Source of the DNA: Eutrophocola sp964601805
GTDB lineage: Bacteria; Pseudomonadota; Gammaproteobacteria; Pseudomonadales; Pseudohongiellaceae
Assembly: GCA_964601805.1 (NCBI GenBank)
Contig: CAZROW010000009.1
Location: forward strand, 1-57,202
Reading direction: 5' to 3'
DNA: 57,202 nt
Under the pieces are notes generated by a model. That model was given only the letters and a program-made list of their open reading frames with translations, ran no database searches and was not told the origin of the DNA. Of this stretch, positions 9,347 through 18,517 are shown piece by piece. The position numbers and the translations under genes are program-made. Position 1 is the first letter of the stretch. Every line of letters begins with the position of its first letter.

Positions 9347-9363
9347 TGCGAATCCGAAAAAGC

Positions 9364-9390
9364 AAAACCCCCGGGATTGCCGGGGGTTTT
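9364..9390 (-). terminator. Rho-independent terminator of fdsGBA
   Basis: AAAACCCCCGG and its complement form an 11-bp stem around a short loop, 10 bases past the fdsA stop. Both arms end in A/T, so it may act in either direction. Confidence 0.85.
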
Positions 9391-9399
9391 ACAAACTAC

Positions 9400-12237
9400 T
9401 TACTCAATGGCCTCGGCCAGTTTCCTGCGTTCTTCATTGTAGGCAAGATACTGCTTCTGCCACTCGGACATGGAGTCAGTGTGCTCTACCTGGACCGCAG
9501 TGACCTTGTACTCGGGACAGTTGGTGGCCCAGTCACTGAACTCGGTGGTAACTACGTTGGCACCGGAGATCGGGTTGTGGAAGGTGGTGTAGACCACACC
9601 CGGCTGCATGCGCTCGGAGATCATGGCATGCATCGTGGTGTCACCCTTGCGGCTGGCGATCTTGATCAGGTCGCCATCCTTTATGTCGCGCTCGGCGGCA
9701 TCTTCCGGGTGAATCTCCAGGATGTCTTCCGGGAACCACTTGTTGTTTTCGGTGCGGCGCGTCTGTGCTCCCACGTTGTACTGGCTCAGGATGCGGCCGG
9801 TCGTCAGGATCAGCGGGAACTTGCGAGTCACTTTTTCCTCGGTTGGAATGAACTCGGTCACTTCGAATTTACCCTTGCCGCGCACGAAGCCACCGATGTG
9901 CATGATTGGCGTGCCGTTGGGCGCGTCATCGGTTACCGGCCACTGCATGCTGCCTTCATTGTCCAGGCGCTCAAAGCTCACACCGGCAAAGGTTGGTGTC
10001 AGGGCAGCGATTTCATCCATGATCTCGGCGGACGATTCATACTTCATGGGGTAGCCCATGGCATTGGCCAGGTCCATGGTGATTTCCCATTCATGCTTGC
10101 CCTGCTTGGGTGACATGACCGGGCGAACACGACCGAGGCGGCGTTCTGCATTGGTGAAGGTACCGTCTTTTTCCAGGAATGATGTGCCAGGCAGGAAAAC
10201 GTGGGCAAACTTGGCGGTTTCATTCAGGAACAGGTCCTGGACCACCAGGCATTCCAGGTTTTCCAGGGCCGCTTCCACGTGGTGGGTATTCGGATCGGAC
10301 TGGGCGATATCTTCACCCTGAACATACATGCCCTTGTATTCGCCCCTGATGGCTGCATCGAACATGTTGGGAATCCGGAAGCCGGGTTCGGGATCCTGTT
10401 CCACGCCCCAGGCCTGTGAAAACAGGTTGCGGGTGGCATCATCACTGACATGGCGATAACCGGGGAATTCATGGGGGAAAGATCCCATGTCGCATGAACC
10501 CTGGACATTGTTCTGGCCACGCAGCGGGTTAACGCCGGCGCCATCCTTGCCCACGTTGCCGGTGAGCATGGCCAGGTTAGCCATACCCATCACCATGGTG
10601 GAGCCCTGGGAATGTTCAGTCACACCCAGGCCGTAATAGATGGAGGCATTGGGTGCCTTGGCATACATACGGGCCGCCTCACGAACTTTTTCGGCATCGC
10701 CACCGAGCCAGTCAGCGACTGCTTCCGGTGAATTCTTCTCGTCCTTGATGAACTCGACCCACTTGTCGAACTCTTCCTTGTCACAACGCTCGTTGATGTA
10801 GTCCCAGTCAGCCAGGTCTTCGGTAACGATGGTGTGGGCAAAGGCATTGATCAGGGCCACGTTGCCACCCGGTGTCAGTGGCAGGTGCAGTTCAGCCTTG
10901 ATGTGGGGTGATTCCACCAGGTCAATCTTGCGTGGATCGCAGACGATGAGGTCGGCACCGTCACGCAGGCGTTTCTTCATGCGCGAGGCAAATACCGGGT
11001 GAGCATCGGTGGGGTTGGCACCGATCAGCAGGACCAGGTCGGTATGATCCACGGAGCGGAAATCCTGGGTACCAGCCGACGTACCGAAAGTCTGCTTGAG
11101 ACCGTAACCGGTCGGCGAATGACAGACGCGGGCACAGGTGTCGGTATTGTTGTTCTTGAAGGCTGCACGAATCATTTTCTGCACGACCCAGACTTCCTCG
11201 TTGGTACAGCGTGAGGAGGTGATACCGCCAATGGACTTGCGGCCGTATTTTTCCTGGATGCTGGTGAGCTTTTCAGCCGTGTAGCTGATTGCTTCTTCCC
11301 AGCTCACTTCGCGCCAGGGATCGGAAGTCTTTTCACGGATCATGGGGTGCATGATGCGGTCTTTGTGTGTGGCATAGCCGAAGGCGAAGCGTCCCTTGAC
11401 GCAGGAGTGGCCATCGTTGGCCTTGCCGGATTTCGCCGGCACCATGCGCACGACCTGGTCACCTTTCATTTCGGCGCGGAAGGTACAGCCGACACCGCAA
11501 TAGGCGCAGGTGGTTTCAACGCTGTGCTCGGGGGTGCCAATCTCCACAACGGATTTTTCCATCAGGGTGGCGGTGGGACATGCCTGGACGCAGGCGCCGC
11601 AGGACACGCACTCGGAATTCATGAAGTCTTCCTCGACACCGGCACTGACCTTGGACTCAAAACCGTTGCCGCTGATGGTCAGGGCAAAGGTGCCCTGGAC
11701 TTCTTCACAGGCCCGCACGCAACGTGAACACACGATGCACTTGCTGGATTCAAACTGGAAATAGGGGTTGCTGGTGTCGGTGGGGGCATCCAGGTGGTTG
11801 GCGCCCTCGTAACCGTAGCGCACTTCACGCAGGCCGACGGCACCGGCCATATCCTGCAGTTCACAATCACCGTTGGCGGAGCAGGTCAGGCAGTCCAGCG
11901 GATGGTCTGATATATACAGTTCCATCACGCCCTTGCGCAACTTGTTCAGCTTGGCATTTTCGGTATGCACCACCATGCCTTCCTCGACCGGGGTGGTACA
12001 GGAGGCAGGCGTGCCGCGGCGGCCTTCAATTTCCACCAGGCAGACACGGCAGGAGCCAAAGGGCTCCAGGGAATCCGTGGCACACAATTTCGGAATCGTG
12101 GTGCCGACCATTTGTGCGGCACGCATGATGCTGGTCCCTTTCGGCGCCCGTACTTCCTGGCCATCGATAGTCAGGGTGACTTCATCCGTGTCGGTAACAG
12201 CCGGTGTTCCGAAATCAATCTCTTTGTTTAAGCTCAT
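9400..12237 (-). CDS. fdsA: NAD-dependent formate dehydrogenase alpha subunit
   Basis: This 945-residue catalytic subunit oxidises formate to CO2 in the cytoplasm. Domain order: a plant-type [2Fe-2S] domain (Cys52, 63, 66, 80), a His-Cys3 cluster site (His112, Cys116, 119, 125), two [4Fe-4S] ferredoxin motifs (Cys167-177 and Cys210-220), a further [4Fe-4S] site (Cys244, 247, 251, 279), then the molybdopterin domains. 'RVCHSP' places a molybdenum-ligating Cys372 and His373, so this is the cysteine rather than the selenocysteine type. Electrons pass through the clusters to FdsB and NAD+. It is the last gene of fdsGBA and is preceded by AGGTGA. MobA and FdhD, both needed for maturation, are encoded nearby. 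Confidence 0.94.
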   Translation of the reverse strand: MSLNKEIDFGTPAVTDTDEVTLTIDGQEVRAPKGTSIMRAAQMVGTTIPKLCATDSLEPFGSCRVCLVEIEGRRGTPASCTTPVEEGMVVHTENAKLNKLRKGVMELYISDHPLDCLTCSANGDCELQDMAGAVGLREVRYGYEGANHLDAPTDTSNPYFQFESSKCIVCSRCVRACEEVQGTFALTISGNGFESKVSAGVEEDFMNSECVSCGACVQACPTATLMEKSVVEIGTPEHSVETTCAYCGVGCTFRAEMKGDQVVRMVPAKSGKANDGHSCVKGRFAFGYATHKDRIMHPMIREKTSDPWREVSWEEAISYTAEKLTSIQEKYGRKSIGGITSSRCTNEEVWVVQKMIRAAFKNNNTDTCARVCHSPTGYGLKQTFGTSAGTQDFRSVDHTDLVLLIGANPTDAHPVFASRMKKRLRDGADLIVCDPRKIDLVESPHIKAELHLPLTPGGNVALINAFAHTIVTEDLADWDYINERCDKEEFDKWVEFIKDEKNSPEAVADWLGGDAEKVREAARMYAKAPNASIYYGLGVTEHSQGSTMVMGMANLAMLTGNVGKDGAGVNPLRGQNNVQGSCDMGSFPHEFPGYRHVSDDATRNLFSQAWGVEQDPEPGFRIPNMFDAAIRGEYKGMYVQGEDIAQSDPNTHHVEAALENLECLVVQDLFLNETAKFAHVFLPGTSFLEKDGTFTNAERRLGRVRPVMSPKQGKHEWEITMDLANAMGYPMKYESSAEIMDEIAALTPTFAGVSFERLDNEGSMQWPVTDDAPNGTPIMHIGGFVRGKGKFEVTEFIPTEEKVTRKFPLILTTGRILSQYNVGAQTRRTENNKWFPEDILEIHPEDAAERDIKDGDLIKIASRKGDTTMHAMISERMQPGVVYTTFHNPISGANVVTTEFSDWATNCPEYKVTAVQVEHTDSMSEWQKQYLAYNEERRKLAEAIE

Positions 12238-12274
12238 TGGGATTCACCTGTTCTTTAAAGTCTATCCAGTGGTT

Positions 12275-13813
12275 TTATTTCTCAAAATCCTGGGCAAAAT
12301 GTTTGACGGCGCTCATTACCGGTATGGGTGTCAGCCCGCCCATGGCACACAGGGAAGCGGATTCCATGGTGTCGCACAGATCTTTCAGGACGATATGTTC
12401 TGCTTCGCGTTCTTCGCTGCTTGTCGCTTCAACGATGCGGTCGATCACTTCCATGCCGCGCACCGAGCCAATTCGGCAGGGGGTGCACTTGCCACAGGAT
12501 TCAACAGAACAGAATTCCATGGAGAAGCGGGCCTGTTTGGCCATGTTCACTGAGTCATCAAATACTACCACTCCGCCATGACCCAGCATACCGCCGGCCT
12601 TGGCGAACTCCTCGTAGTCCAACTGGGTATCCAGCAGGGCATCGGGGAAGTAGGCGCCCAGCGGGCCGCCCACCTGGACTGCTCGGACCGGCTTGCCGGT
12701 ATAGGTGCCGCCACCGAAGTCTTCGATCAGTTGCCTGAGCGTCAAGCCGAAGGCCTTCTCTACCAGACCGCCTTGTTTGATATTTCCTCCCAACTGGAAG
12801 GGCATTGTGCCCAGGGAGCGCCCCTGGCCGTATTCGGCGTAATGCTTGCCGCCTTTTTCCAGGATGACAGGGACTGAAGCCAGGGAGATCACGTTATTGA
12901 CCACGGTGGGCTTGCCAAACAGGCCCTCGATGGCAGGCAGGGGTGGTTTGAAGCGAATCTGGCCGCGCTTGCCTTCCAAGGACTCCAGCAGTGAGGTTTC
13001 TTCGCCACAGATATAGGCGCCGGCACCCATGAAGACTTCCAGTGTGAAGTTCTTGCCCGAGCCCTGGATGTTTTCACCCAAGTAGCCTGCAGCTTCGGCA
13101 TTGGCGATGGCTTCGTTCAGTATTTTCTGTGTCAGCGGGTATTCCGAGCGCAGGTAGATATAACCGGTATCGGCACCCACCGCCAGGCCGGCAATGGTCA
13201 TGCCTTCCACCAGGGACAGGGGGTCGCCTTCCATGATCATGCGGTCGGAGAACGTGCCGGAGTCACCTTCGTCGGCATTGCAGACGATGTATTTCTGGTC
13301 GGCATCGCAGTCAGCCACGGTGCGCCACTTGATAGCGGTAGGGAAAGCGGCACCACCACGACCACGCAGGCCGGAATCGGACATTTCCTCGATAATACCG
13401 TCGCTTCCCTTGGCCAGGGCATTTTTCAGGCCGACGAAGCCGCCCAGGTTTTCGTATTCAGTGACACTGGTAGCCTCAATGATGCCGCAGCGGGCAAAGG
13501 TGAGGCGTTCCTGGTTCTTGAACCAGGGCAATGCCTCAACATCGCCGAGACGTTTGGCATGCTCGCCGCCATTGATGAAATCGTTGTCGAAGAGGTCGGG
13601 CACATCTTCCAGGGTTACCGGACCATAACCAATGCGGCCGTTGCCGGTCTCGACTTCGACCAGGGGTTCCAGGAAACAGGCACCGCGGGAACCGTTGCGG
13701 ACAATTTCCACGTCCAGGTTACGGTACTGGGCTTCGGTGCTGATGGCTTTCACCAGCAATTCTGCACCCAGGGAGTCTGCCGTGGTTTCGCGGGGAATAT
13801 AGATTTTGACCAT
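12275..13813 (-). CDS. fdsB: NAD-dependent formate dehydrogenase beta subunit
   Basis: This 512-residue NuoF-like diaphorase subunit takes electrons from FdsA and FdsG and reduces NAD+. The N-terminal 120 residues look like the thioredoxin-fold extension of FdsB. The FMN/NAD binding region 'GLRGRGGAAFPTA' lies near residues 148-160, followed by 'CNADEGDSGTFSDR'. The C-terminal [4Fe-4S] site is 'ESCGKCTPCR'. The start codon overlaps the fdsG stop by one base (TGATG), which implies coupled translation. Confidence 0.94.
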   Translation of the reverse strand: MVKIYIPRETTADSLGAELLVKAISTEAQYRNLDVEIVRNGSRGACFLEPLVEVETGNGRIGYGPVTLEDVPDLFDNDFINGGEHAKRLGDVEALPWFKNQERLTFARCGIIEATSVTEYENLGGFVGLKNALAKGSDGIIEEMSDSGLRGRGGAAFPTAIKWRTVADCDADQKYIVCNADEGDSGTFSDRMIMEGDPLSLVEGMTIAGLAVGADTGYIYLRSEYPLTQKILNEAIANAEAAGYLGENIQGSGKNFTLEVFMGAGAYICGEETSLLESLEGKRGQIRFKPPLPAIEGLFGKPTVVNNVISLASVPVILEKGGKHYAEYGQGRSLGTMPFQLGGNIKQGGLVEKAFGLTLRQLIEDFGGGTYTGKPVRAVQVGGPLGAYFPDALLDTQLDYEEFAKAGGMLGHGGVVVFDDSVNMAKQARFSMEFCSVESCGKCTPCRIGSVRGMEVIDRIVEATSSEEREAEHIVLKDLCDTMESASLCAMGGLTPIPVMSAVKHFAQDFEK

Positions 13814-14319
13814 CAGGCTGACTCCTCGCTGGCTGAAAGCGAACTGGCAAGGGCCTTGAAGCCTTCTATGCTGACGCGACCATAGGTTTGCTCATCAACA
13901 ATGATATTGGGTGAGCAGGCGCAATTGCCGAGGCAATAGACAGGCTCCAGGGTGAAGTCACCTGAAGCGGTGGTTTCGTGGAAGCCCACGCCCAGGAAGT
14001 CCTTGATTTCATCAGTCAGCTTGTCAGAACCCATGGCCTGGCAGGCTTCAGCCTGGCATACCTTGATGGTGTAGCGGCCGGGTTTGCTGCGCTTGAAGTC
14101 GTGGTAGAAACTGGTGACGCCATGGACTTCGGCACGTGACAGGTTGAATACCTTGCCCAGCATGGGCATGGCGCTGTCATCAACATAACCAAAGATTTCC
14201 TGGAGCCTGTGAAGGGCGATCATCACGCCACCGGTTTTGTCGGCGAGATCCAGAACGGCTTCACGGGCTTTGTCGAGATCCCAGTCCTGGTAGGTAAGTG
14301 GTCCTGCTAACTGCTGCAT
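13813..14319 (-). CDS. fdsG: NAD-dependent formate dehydrogenase gamma subunit
   Basis: This 168-residue NuoE-like subunit carries a thioredoxin-fold [2Fe-2S] centre with Cys88 and Cys93 in 'VCQAEAC' and Cys129 and Cys133 in 'YCLGNC'. It forms the diaphorase unit with FdsB. As first gene of fdsGBA it follows the family's usual gene order. The small FdsD subunit found after fdsA in several organisms is not present in this operon. Confidence 0.93.
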   Translation of the reverse strand: MQQLAGPLTYQDWDLDKAREAVLDLADKTGGVMIALHRLQEIFGYVDDSAMPMLGKVFNLSRAEVHGVTSFYHDFKRSKPGRYTIKVCQAEACQAMGSDKLTDEIKDFLGVGFHETTASGDFTLEPVYCLGNCACSPNIIVDEQTYGRVSIEGFKALASSLSASEESA

Positions 14320-14762
14320 GGGCTATACATCCTGCTGTGCTGCTTGAACCTGAGTGACCGAAATCCCGGGAGGCTGTCTTGGTGTTTGGCAGCGTCTGGT
14401 AATGTCAGTCTTTTCAAGTTGTTACATAATGGAATGCGGTCGATTTTGGAGCGCGAATTCTACCATGAGTGTACAAAGGCCAGCAATTTTCGAATGCCGA
14501 AAAAATTTTCGGTGAAAGACGACCTGGGGATTGCGGCTATGAGTTTAATATTTTAAATTACCAAATAATATCAGATAGTTAGATATATAAATTAATGTAG
14601 TTTATAGGTTGTTTTATGCGCCACGTTTTCCGCGAAATACTTTTCATTTCCTTGATTCAGTCGAATTTATAAACGCTGCGGTCGGGTCATTGAAGGGATT
14701 GAAGGCCGGGCATAAAAAAGCCGGCGCTGTGGCCGGCTTTTGATCGTGCTGGATACTGGAGT
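14320..14762. other. Intergenic region upstream of fdsG
   Basis: This gene-free stretch of about 440 bases must contain the fdsGBA promoter. It includes an unusually AT-rich block at about 14545-14600, some 230-280 bases before the fdsG start. No convincing sigma-70 boxes or known regulator site could be assigned by eye. A terminator for the neighbouring gene lies at 14716-14741. Confidence 0.4.
14716..14741 (-). terminator. Rho-independent terminator
   Basis: AAAAGCCGGC and GCCGGCTTTT form a stem around a 6-base loop, followed on the minus strand by a T run. It lies about 20 bases past the stop of the minus-strand SnoaL-like gene. Confidence 0.88.
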
Positions 14763-15260
14763 TTATTGCGGCGTAATCATGGCCGGATCCCAGTGCTCGT
14801 CAGCCTTGCCATCCACAAAGCGCCAGGTGTCGAACCAGGACGTGCTGTAGGTTTCACCGGGCTTGTTCGGATGATCATAGGTGCGTGGCCAAAGGACAGT
14901 GACGTAGTCATCTTCAGCCATCACGGCGACGATTTCAGTGGTGAGTTCATCGCAATCCATGTTGGCTTCAACGCCCATGACCTGGGTGAAGAAATAAATC
15001 ACACCATCCAGGCCGGAAGCGGCATTGGGATTGTGCTGGATATAACGATCGGTCAGCCATTCGCCGGCACGGCTCCACTGGCCGCACTGCAGCAGTTCAC
15101 GCATGATGTGCAGGGTTGCCTGCTTGTTGCGATGCAGAACCGGGTCGTCATCCACAAACAGGGATTCAGGATCATCCACACCGACAACAGGTTCCTGTGC
15201 CAGCAGGGGAAAACTTACCAGTAGTACAAACGATGCGAAGAGAGATGTCAGGGTCTTCAT
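14763..15260 (-). CDS. Secreted SnoaL-like (NTF2 superfamily) protein
   Basis: This 165-residue protein has a clear signal peptide ending near 'SFPLLAQE'. The mature domain resembles the SnoaL-like polyketide-cyclase/NTF2 fold described in COG4922: 'YIQHNPNAASGLDGVIYFF' followed by a beta-rich second half ending 'GKADEHWDP'. The 'YIQHNP' and 'DEHWD' motifs are typical of this group. Members bind or convert small ligands, and the substrate is unknown. GAGGA precedes the ATG. It stands as its own unit with a terminator. Confidence 0.78.
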   Translation of the reverse strand: MKTLTSLFASFVLLVSFPLLAQEPVVGVDDPESLFVDDDPVLHRNKQATLHIMRELLQCGQWSRAGEWLTDRYIQHNPNAASGLDGVIYFFTQVMGVEANMDCDELTTEIVAVMAEDDYVTVLWPRTYDHPNKPGETYSTSWFDTWRFVDGKADEHWDPAMITPQ

Positions 15261-15406
15261 GAAAACGTTCCTCTATTTATTGTGAGATCCGGAATTGGTT
15301 AACCGGGTGCCATGCACAGTGGTTTTGTTTTAAATGTTAGGCTGCACAGGCAGGGCGGCTATTGTAACCACAGATTTACCGAATAATCGAATCCTCTCTG
15401 GTCCTG

Positions 15407-16957
15407 TCAGCGGCCGGGATTGTTGTTGACTTCGAACACGAGCAGGGTATTACCTGTGTCTCCGTTTTTCACACCGATGTAGCCGGTAGTGACCAGCACC
15501 AGGCCATCTTCCACCACCGGGCCGACGGCGCCCATGGAGCCGCCTTCAGCAGGTACGTCGTTGACGGTGTCGAATTGGCGCACTGTATTGTATTGCCAGA
15601 GTGTCTCCCCGGTTGCCGGAGAGAGCGCGCGCAGTACACCGTCCCAGCTGCCGGAAAAGAGCACATCATGGCTCAGGGTCAGTGGGCCTTCCAGGCCTGG
15701 ATGGGTTTCCATACCGGTTATGGGAGGGATGTTGCGGCTCCACTGCACGGCGCCATCGCGATGACGTACGGCAGCAATTACATTATTTCCCATGCCCCAG
15801 TAACTGTTGTTACTGTCGGCCGCACCGCCCCAGACGATTTTGCCGCCAAATTCAGTCGTGTTTTCCACCAGCGGGGTTTCCCACAGGACTTCGCCGCTGC
15901 GCCTGTCAAAACCACGGACAATGCCGCTTTTCTGTCCGGCGACAAGCATGTTGTCAGTACCGGTGGAAACAATCATGGCCGGTGATCCATAGTCCTGGTC
16001 AGGGCCGCAATCATCGGAAGCATTCGGCGTCATGCACATGACCGTCCAGATATCATCGGCTGTGCCCTGGTGACTCCAGAGTATGTCGCCGCTGACCAGA
16101 TCCAGTGCGAGCAGGGCATCGGTGGCGCTATCAGCCGGGGCACTGTAGGCATCGCCTGTCGTGACATAGAGCTGGCCCAGCTCGCGGTCAATGGTAGGAG
16201 CACTCCAGATGGCGGCGCCGGAAGGACCGAACCTGCCTTCACCGGTTTCGCGTACCGGTGCCTGGATGGCGTAGGTTTGCCAGACGATCATCCCATTACT
16301 GGCATCCAGGGTCAGGACACTGCCCTGGAAGGAGCAGCACTCGTATACCGGGACTGCGCCCAAACCTTCTTCACTGGAAGACACCGGCACGATGAGGCGT
16401 TCTGATACGGGGTCATCTGCCAGGCGAACGAACTGCGGGGCGCCGGTCAGGATGGCCGCTTGGTGATCTTCTACTTTTGTTTTCCAGACCTGGCGCCCGG
16501 TAGTCGCATCAAGCGCATAGACATTGGCACTGCGGTCGCCAAAAAACACCAGCCAGCGTTCGCCGACACGTTCGATCAGTGGCATGGTCCGCACGCCATT
16601 GCCCGCTGTAAAAATCCAGTCCTCGCAACCCGTGTCGCGGTCCAGGGCATAGACCTTGCCGTTTTCATCGCCGATAAAAATCCGGTTGCCCTGCAGGGCG
16701 GGATTGCCGATGACAGAGCGCACGTCAGCAAAACCATAGGCCCACTTCAGGCTCAGGTCTCCCAGGATGCTGCTGTCCAGAGGATTTTCGGGGGCATTAT
16801 TGAAGCGGGTGTTGGCGTGGTTGCCGCCCCAGCCTTGCCAGATGTCTGTGGTTGCCGGGGTGAAGGTGTTGGACGTGTCGCAGGTCGCCGCCAGTACCGA
16901 TGAAAAACAGGAGAAAGCCAACAGTAAAGTCTGGGCCGGTTTCAGGATATTGAACAT
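15407..16957 (-). CDS. Secreted PQQ-type beta-propeller protein
   Basis: This 516-residue protein starts with a signal peptide ending near 'FSSVLAA'. I chose the ATG at 16957 because it begins a clean signal peptide and follows an AGGGG box; the frame is open 32 codons further. The body is a run of propeller blades of the 'VYALDxxTG-xxW' type, as in PQQ-dependent alcohol dehydrogenases. 'YECCSF' holds vicinal Cys207-Cys208, the disulfide pair known from quinoprotein dehydrogenases. The family most resembles polyvinyl-alcohol-dehydrogenase-like proteins but lacks a CxxCH heme domain. It may be a periplasmic quinoprotein oxidase/dehydrogenase or a non-catalytic propeller. No PQQ biosynthesis genes are in the window. 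Confidence 0.75.
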   Translation of the reverse strand: MFNILKPAQTLLLAFSCFSSVLAATCDTSNTFTPATTDIWQGWGGNHANTRFNNAPENPLDSSILGDLSLKWAYGFADVRSVIGNPALQGNRIFIGDENGKVYALDRDTGCEDWIFTAGNGVRTMPLIERVGERWLVFFGDRSANVYALDATTGRQVWKTKVEDHQAAILTGAPQFVRLADDPVSERLIVPVSSSEEGLGAVPVYECCSFQGSVLTLDASNGMIVWQTYAIQAPVRETGEGRFGPSGAAIWSAPTIDRELGQLYVTTGDAYSAPADSATDALLALDLVSGDILWSHQGTADDIWTVMCMTPNASDDCGPDQDYGSPAMIVSTGTDNMLVAGQKSGIVRGFDRRSGEVLWETPLVENTTEFGGKIVWGGAADSNNSYWGMGNNVIAAVRHRDGAVQWSRNIPPITGMETHPGLEGPLTLSHDVLFSGSWDGVLRALSPATGETLWQYNTVRQFDTVNDVPAEGGSMGAVGPVVEDGLVLVTTGYIGVKNGDTGNTLLVFEVNNNPGR

Positions 16958-17065
16958 GGATAGCCCCTGGCGTGTGTGAACGCGATTGTAGTGCAGCGTT
17001 GTTGCCAGGGCAAAAAGTGCAGGTAACAAAAAGAGGCTGCCGCGGGACAGCAAGTCAATTTTTAC

Positions 17066-17896
17066 TTAAATAATGGCATCAGCATTATGATAGATGTTCA
17101 TGCTCATGTCGCCGAGAAAGCCGACGAGGGTGACATTGAATTCCTGGGCAAGTTCGACAGCAAGGGAGGAGGGGGCGCCTACTGCAACAAGCATCGGGCA
17201 ACCTGCAACCAGGGCTTTTTGCATGAGTTCAAAGCTGGCACGTCCGCTGACAATGATACCCCTGTCCTGTAGCGGAAGTTGTCCGTCACGCAACAGGGTG
17301 CCGACAAGTTTATCCATGGCATTGTGGCGGCCGACATCTTCGGTCACCAGTTCGATGTCACCATCGTGGTTGAAGATCCCTGTGGCATGACAGCCGCCGG
17401 TCTGGCGAAACAGGGATTGTTTTTCCCGCAACCGTGTGCCGAGATTACACAGCATTTTGCGTTCCATGGTAAAGGTGTTATCGAGAATGGCGTCATAGCC
17501 ACTGGTGCTCAGGGCTTCCAGTGAGGCCTTGCCGCAGACGCCGCAGCTGGACGAGGTGTAGAAGTGGCGATCCAGGCGCGCCATATCAAAAACGGCATCC
17601 TTTACCAGCTCAAGTCGAATGACGTTGTCATGACTGTCATCAATGCTTTCTATTTGTGTGGCACTGCTGATGATGCTTTCGCTGAATAAAAAACCACAGG
17701 CCAGGTTGATATCGTTTCCCGGCGTGCGCATGGTAATGGAAATGCTTTTATGAACCCGTCCCTTGCGGGCGTCGGTATAGCCCAGGCGAATTTCCAGTGG
17801 TTCTTCCACGGCAACAATGTCATCACAGGTCTTGCGTTCGTTGGCGCGCACGGTAGTGATGGAGATGTTTGCAAAGGGCTTGCCGGGTTCGGGCAT
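17066..17896 (-). CDS. fdhD: Formate dehydrogenase sulfurtransferase FdhD
   Basis: This 276-residue protein carries sulfur from a cysteine desulfurase to the molybdenum cofactor of formate dehydrogenase, a step needed for activity. The two catalytic cysteines are in 'CGVCG' (Cys118, Cys121). 'EEPLEIRL' near the start and 'TEDVGRHNAMDK' further on are family hallmarks. I chose the ATG at 17896, which has GAGGA eight bases upstream; the longer open frame would run back into the NUDIX gene. Only 7 bases separate it from the NUDIX stop, so the two form an operon. FdsA is the evident client. Confidence 0.94.
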   Translation of the reverse strand: MPEPGKPFANISITTVRANERKTCDDIVAVEEPLEIRLGYTDARKGRVHKSISITMRTPGNDINLACGFLFSESIISSATQIESIDDSHDNVIRLELVKDAVFDMARLDRHFYTSSSCGVCGKASLEALSTSGYDAILDNTFTMERKMLCNLGTRLREKQSLFRQTGGCHATGIFNHDGDIELVTEDVGRHNAMDKLVGTLLRDGQLPLQDRGIIVSGRASFELMQKALVAGCPMLVAVGAPSSLAVELAQEFNVTLVGFLGDMSMNIYHNADAII

Positions 17897-17903
17897 GACG
17901 TCC

Positions 17904-18470
17904 TCAGTTGATTGGTTTGATAATGCGCCGGTTATCTTCTGCAAGAATGATATCAGCGGTTCTTACCGGAAAATGCTGTTCCGGCAGATCCTTGAAATAT
18001 TGTTTCAGTGTATTGCCTACGGCGGGAAAGGCAATTTCATTCCAGGGGATATCAGCCTCGTCAAATAATTCAACTTCCAGGCTTTCCGGGCCGGCAGCAA
18101 AGTCAGTGTCGACCAGTGTTGCCCGGTAGAACATCTGGACCTGGTTGATGTGAGGCAGATTGTAATAGGCATACAGGCCATGAATCTCTATCTTTGCGCA
18201 GGCTTCCTCGCGCGTTTCCCTGATGGCGGCATCCCTTGTGGTCTCGGCATTTTCCATGAAACCTCCGGGCAGGGTCCACTTGCCATATCGTGGCTCGATG
18301 GCACGTTTGCACAGCAAGACCTGCTCTTTATAGGCCGGGAGTGAGCAGACCACTATACGTGGATTCTGGTAATGGATTTCACCACAGGCATCGCAGATAT
18401 GACGTTCACGATCATCATTTTCCGGTATTCGGAAAGTAATGTTGCCAGCACAGGTGGGACAATATTTCAT
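17904..18470 (-). CDS. NUDIX hydrolase with N-terminal zinc ribbon
   Basis: This 188-residue protein has two N-terminal CxxC pairs (Cys4/Cys7 and Cys24/Cys27) that form a zinc ribbon, as in NADH pyrophosphatase-like and related NUDIX proteins. The NUDIX box follows: 'GGFMENAETTRDAAIRETRE' and then EA. The usual Gly after the EE is replaced, with 'EEACAKI' in place of 'EExGU'. It should hydrolyse a nucleoside diphosphate linked to another moiety. The exact substrate is unknown. It precedes fdhD in a tight two-gene unit. Confidence 0.85.
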   Translation of the reverse strand: MKYCPTCAGNITFRIPENDDRERHICDACGEIHYQNPRIVVCSLPAYKEQVLLCKRAIEPRYGKWTLPGGFMENAETTRDAAIRETREEACAKIEIHGLYAYYNLPHINQVQMFYRATLVDTDFAAGPESLEVELFDEADIPWNEIAFPAVGNTLKQYFKDLPEQHFPVRTADIILAEDNRRIIKPIN

Positions 18471-18517
18471 GGGAATTGAACGCGGCCTGTATCAGTATGA
18501 ATGGTCAGGAAAATGAA

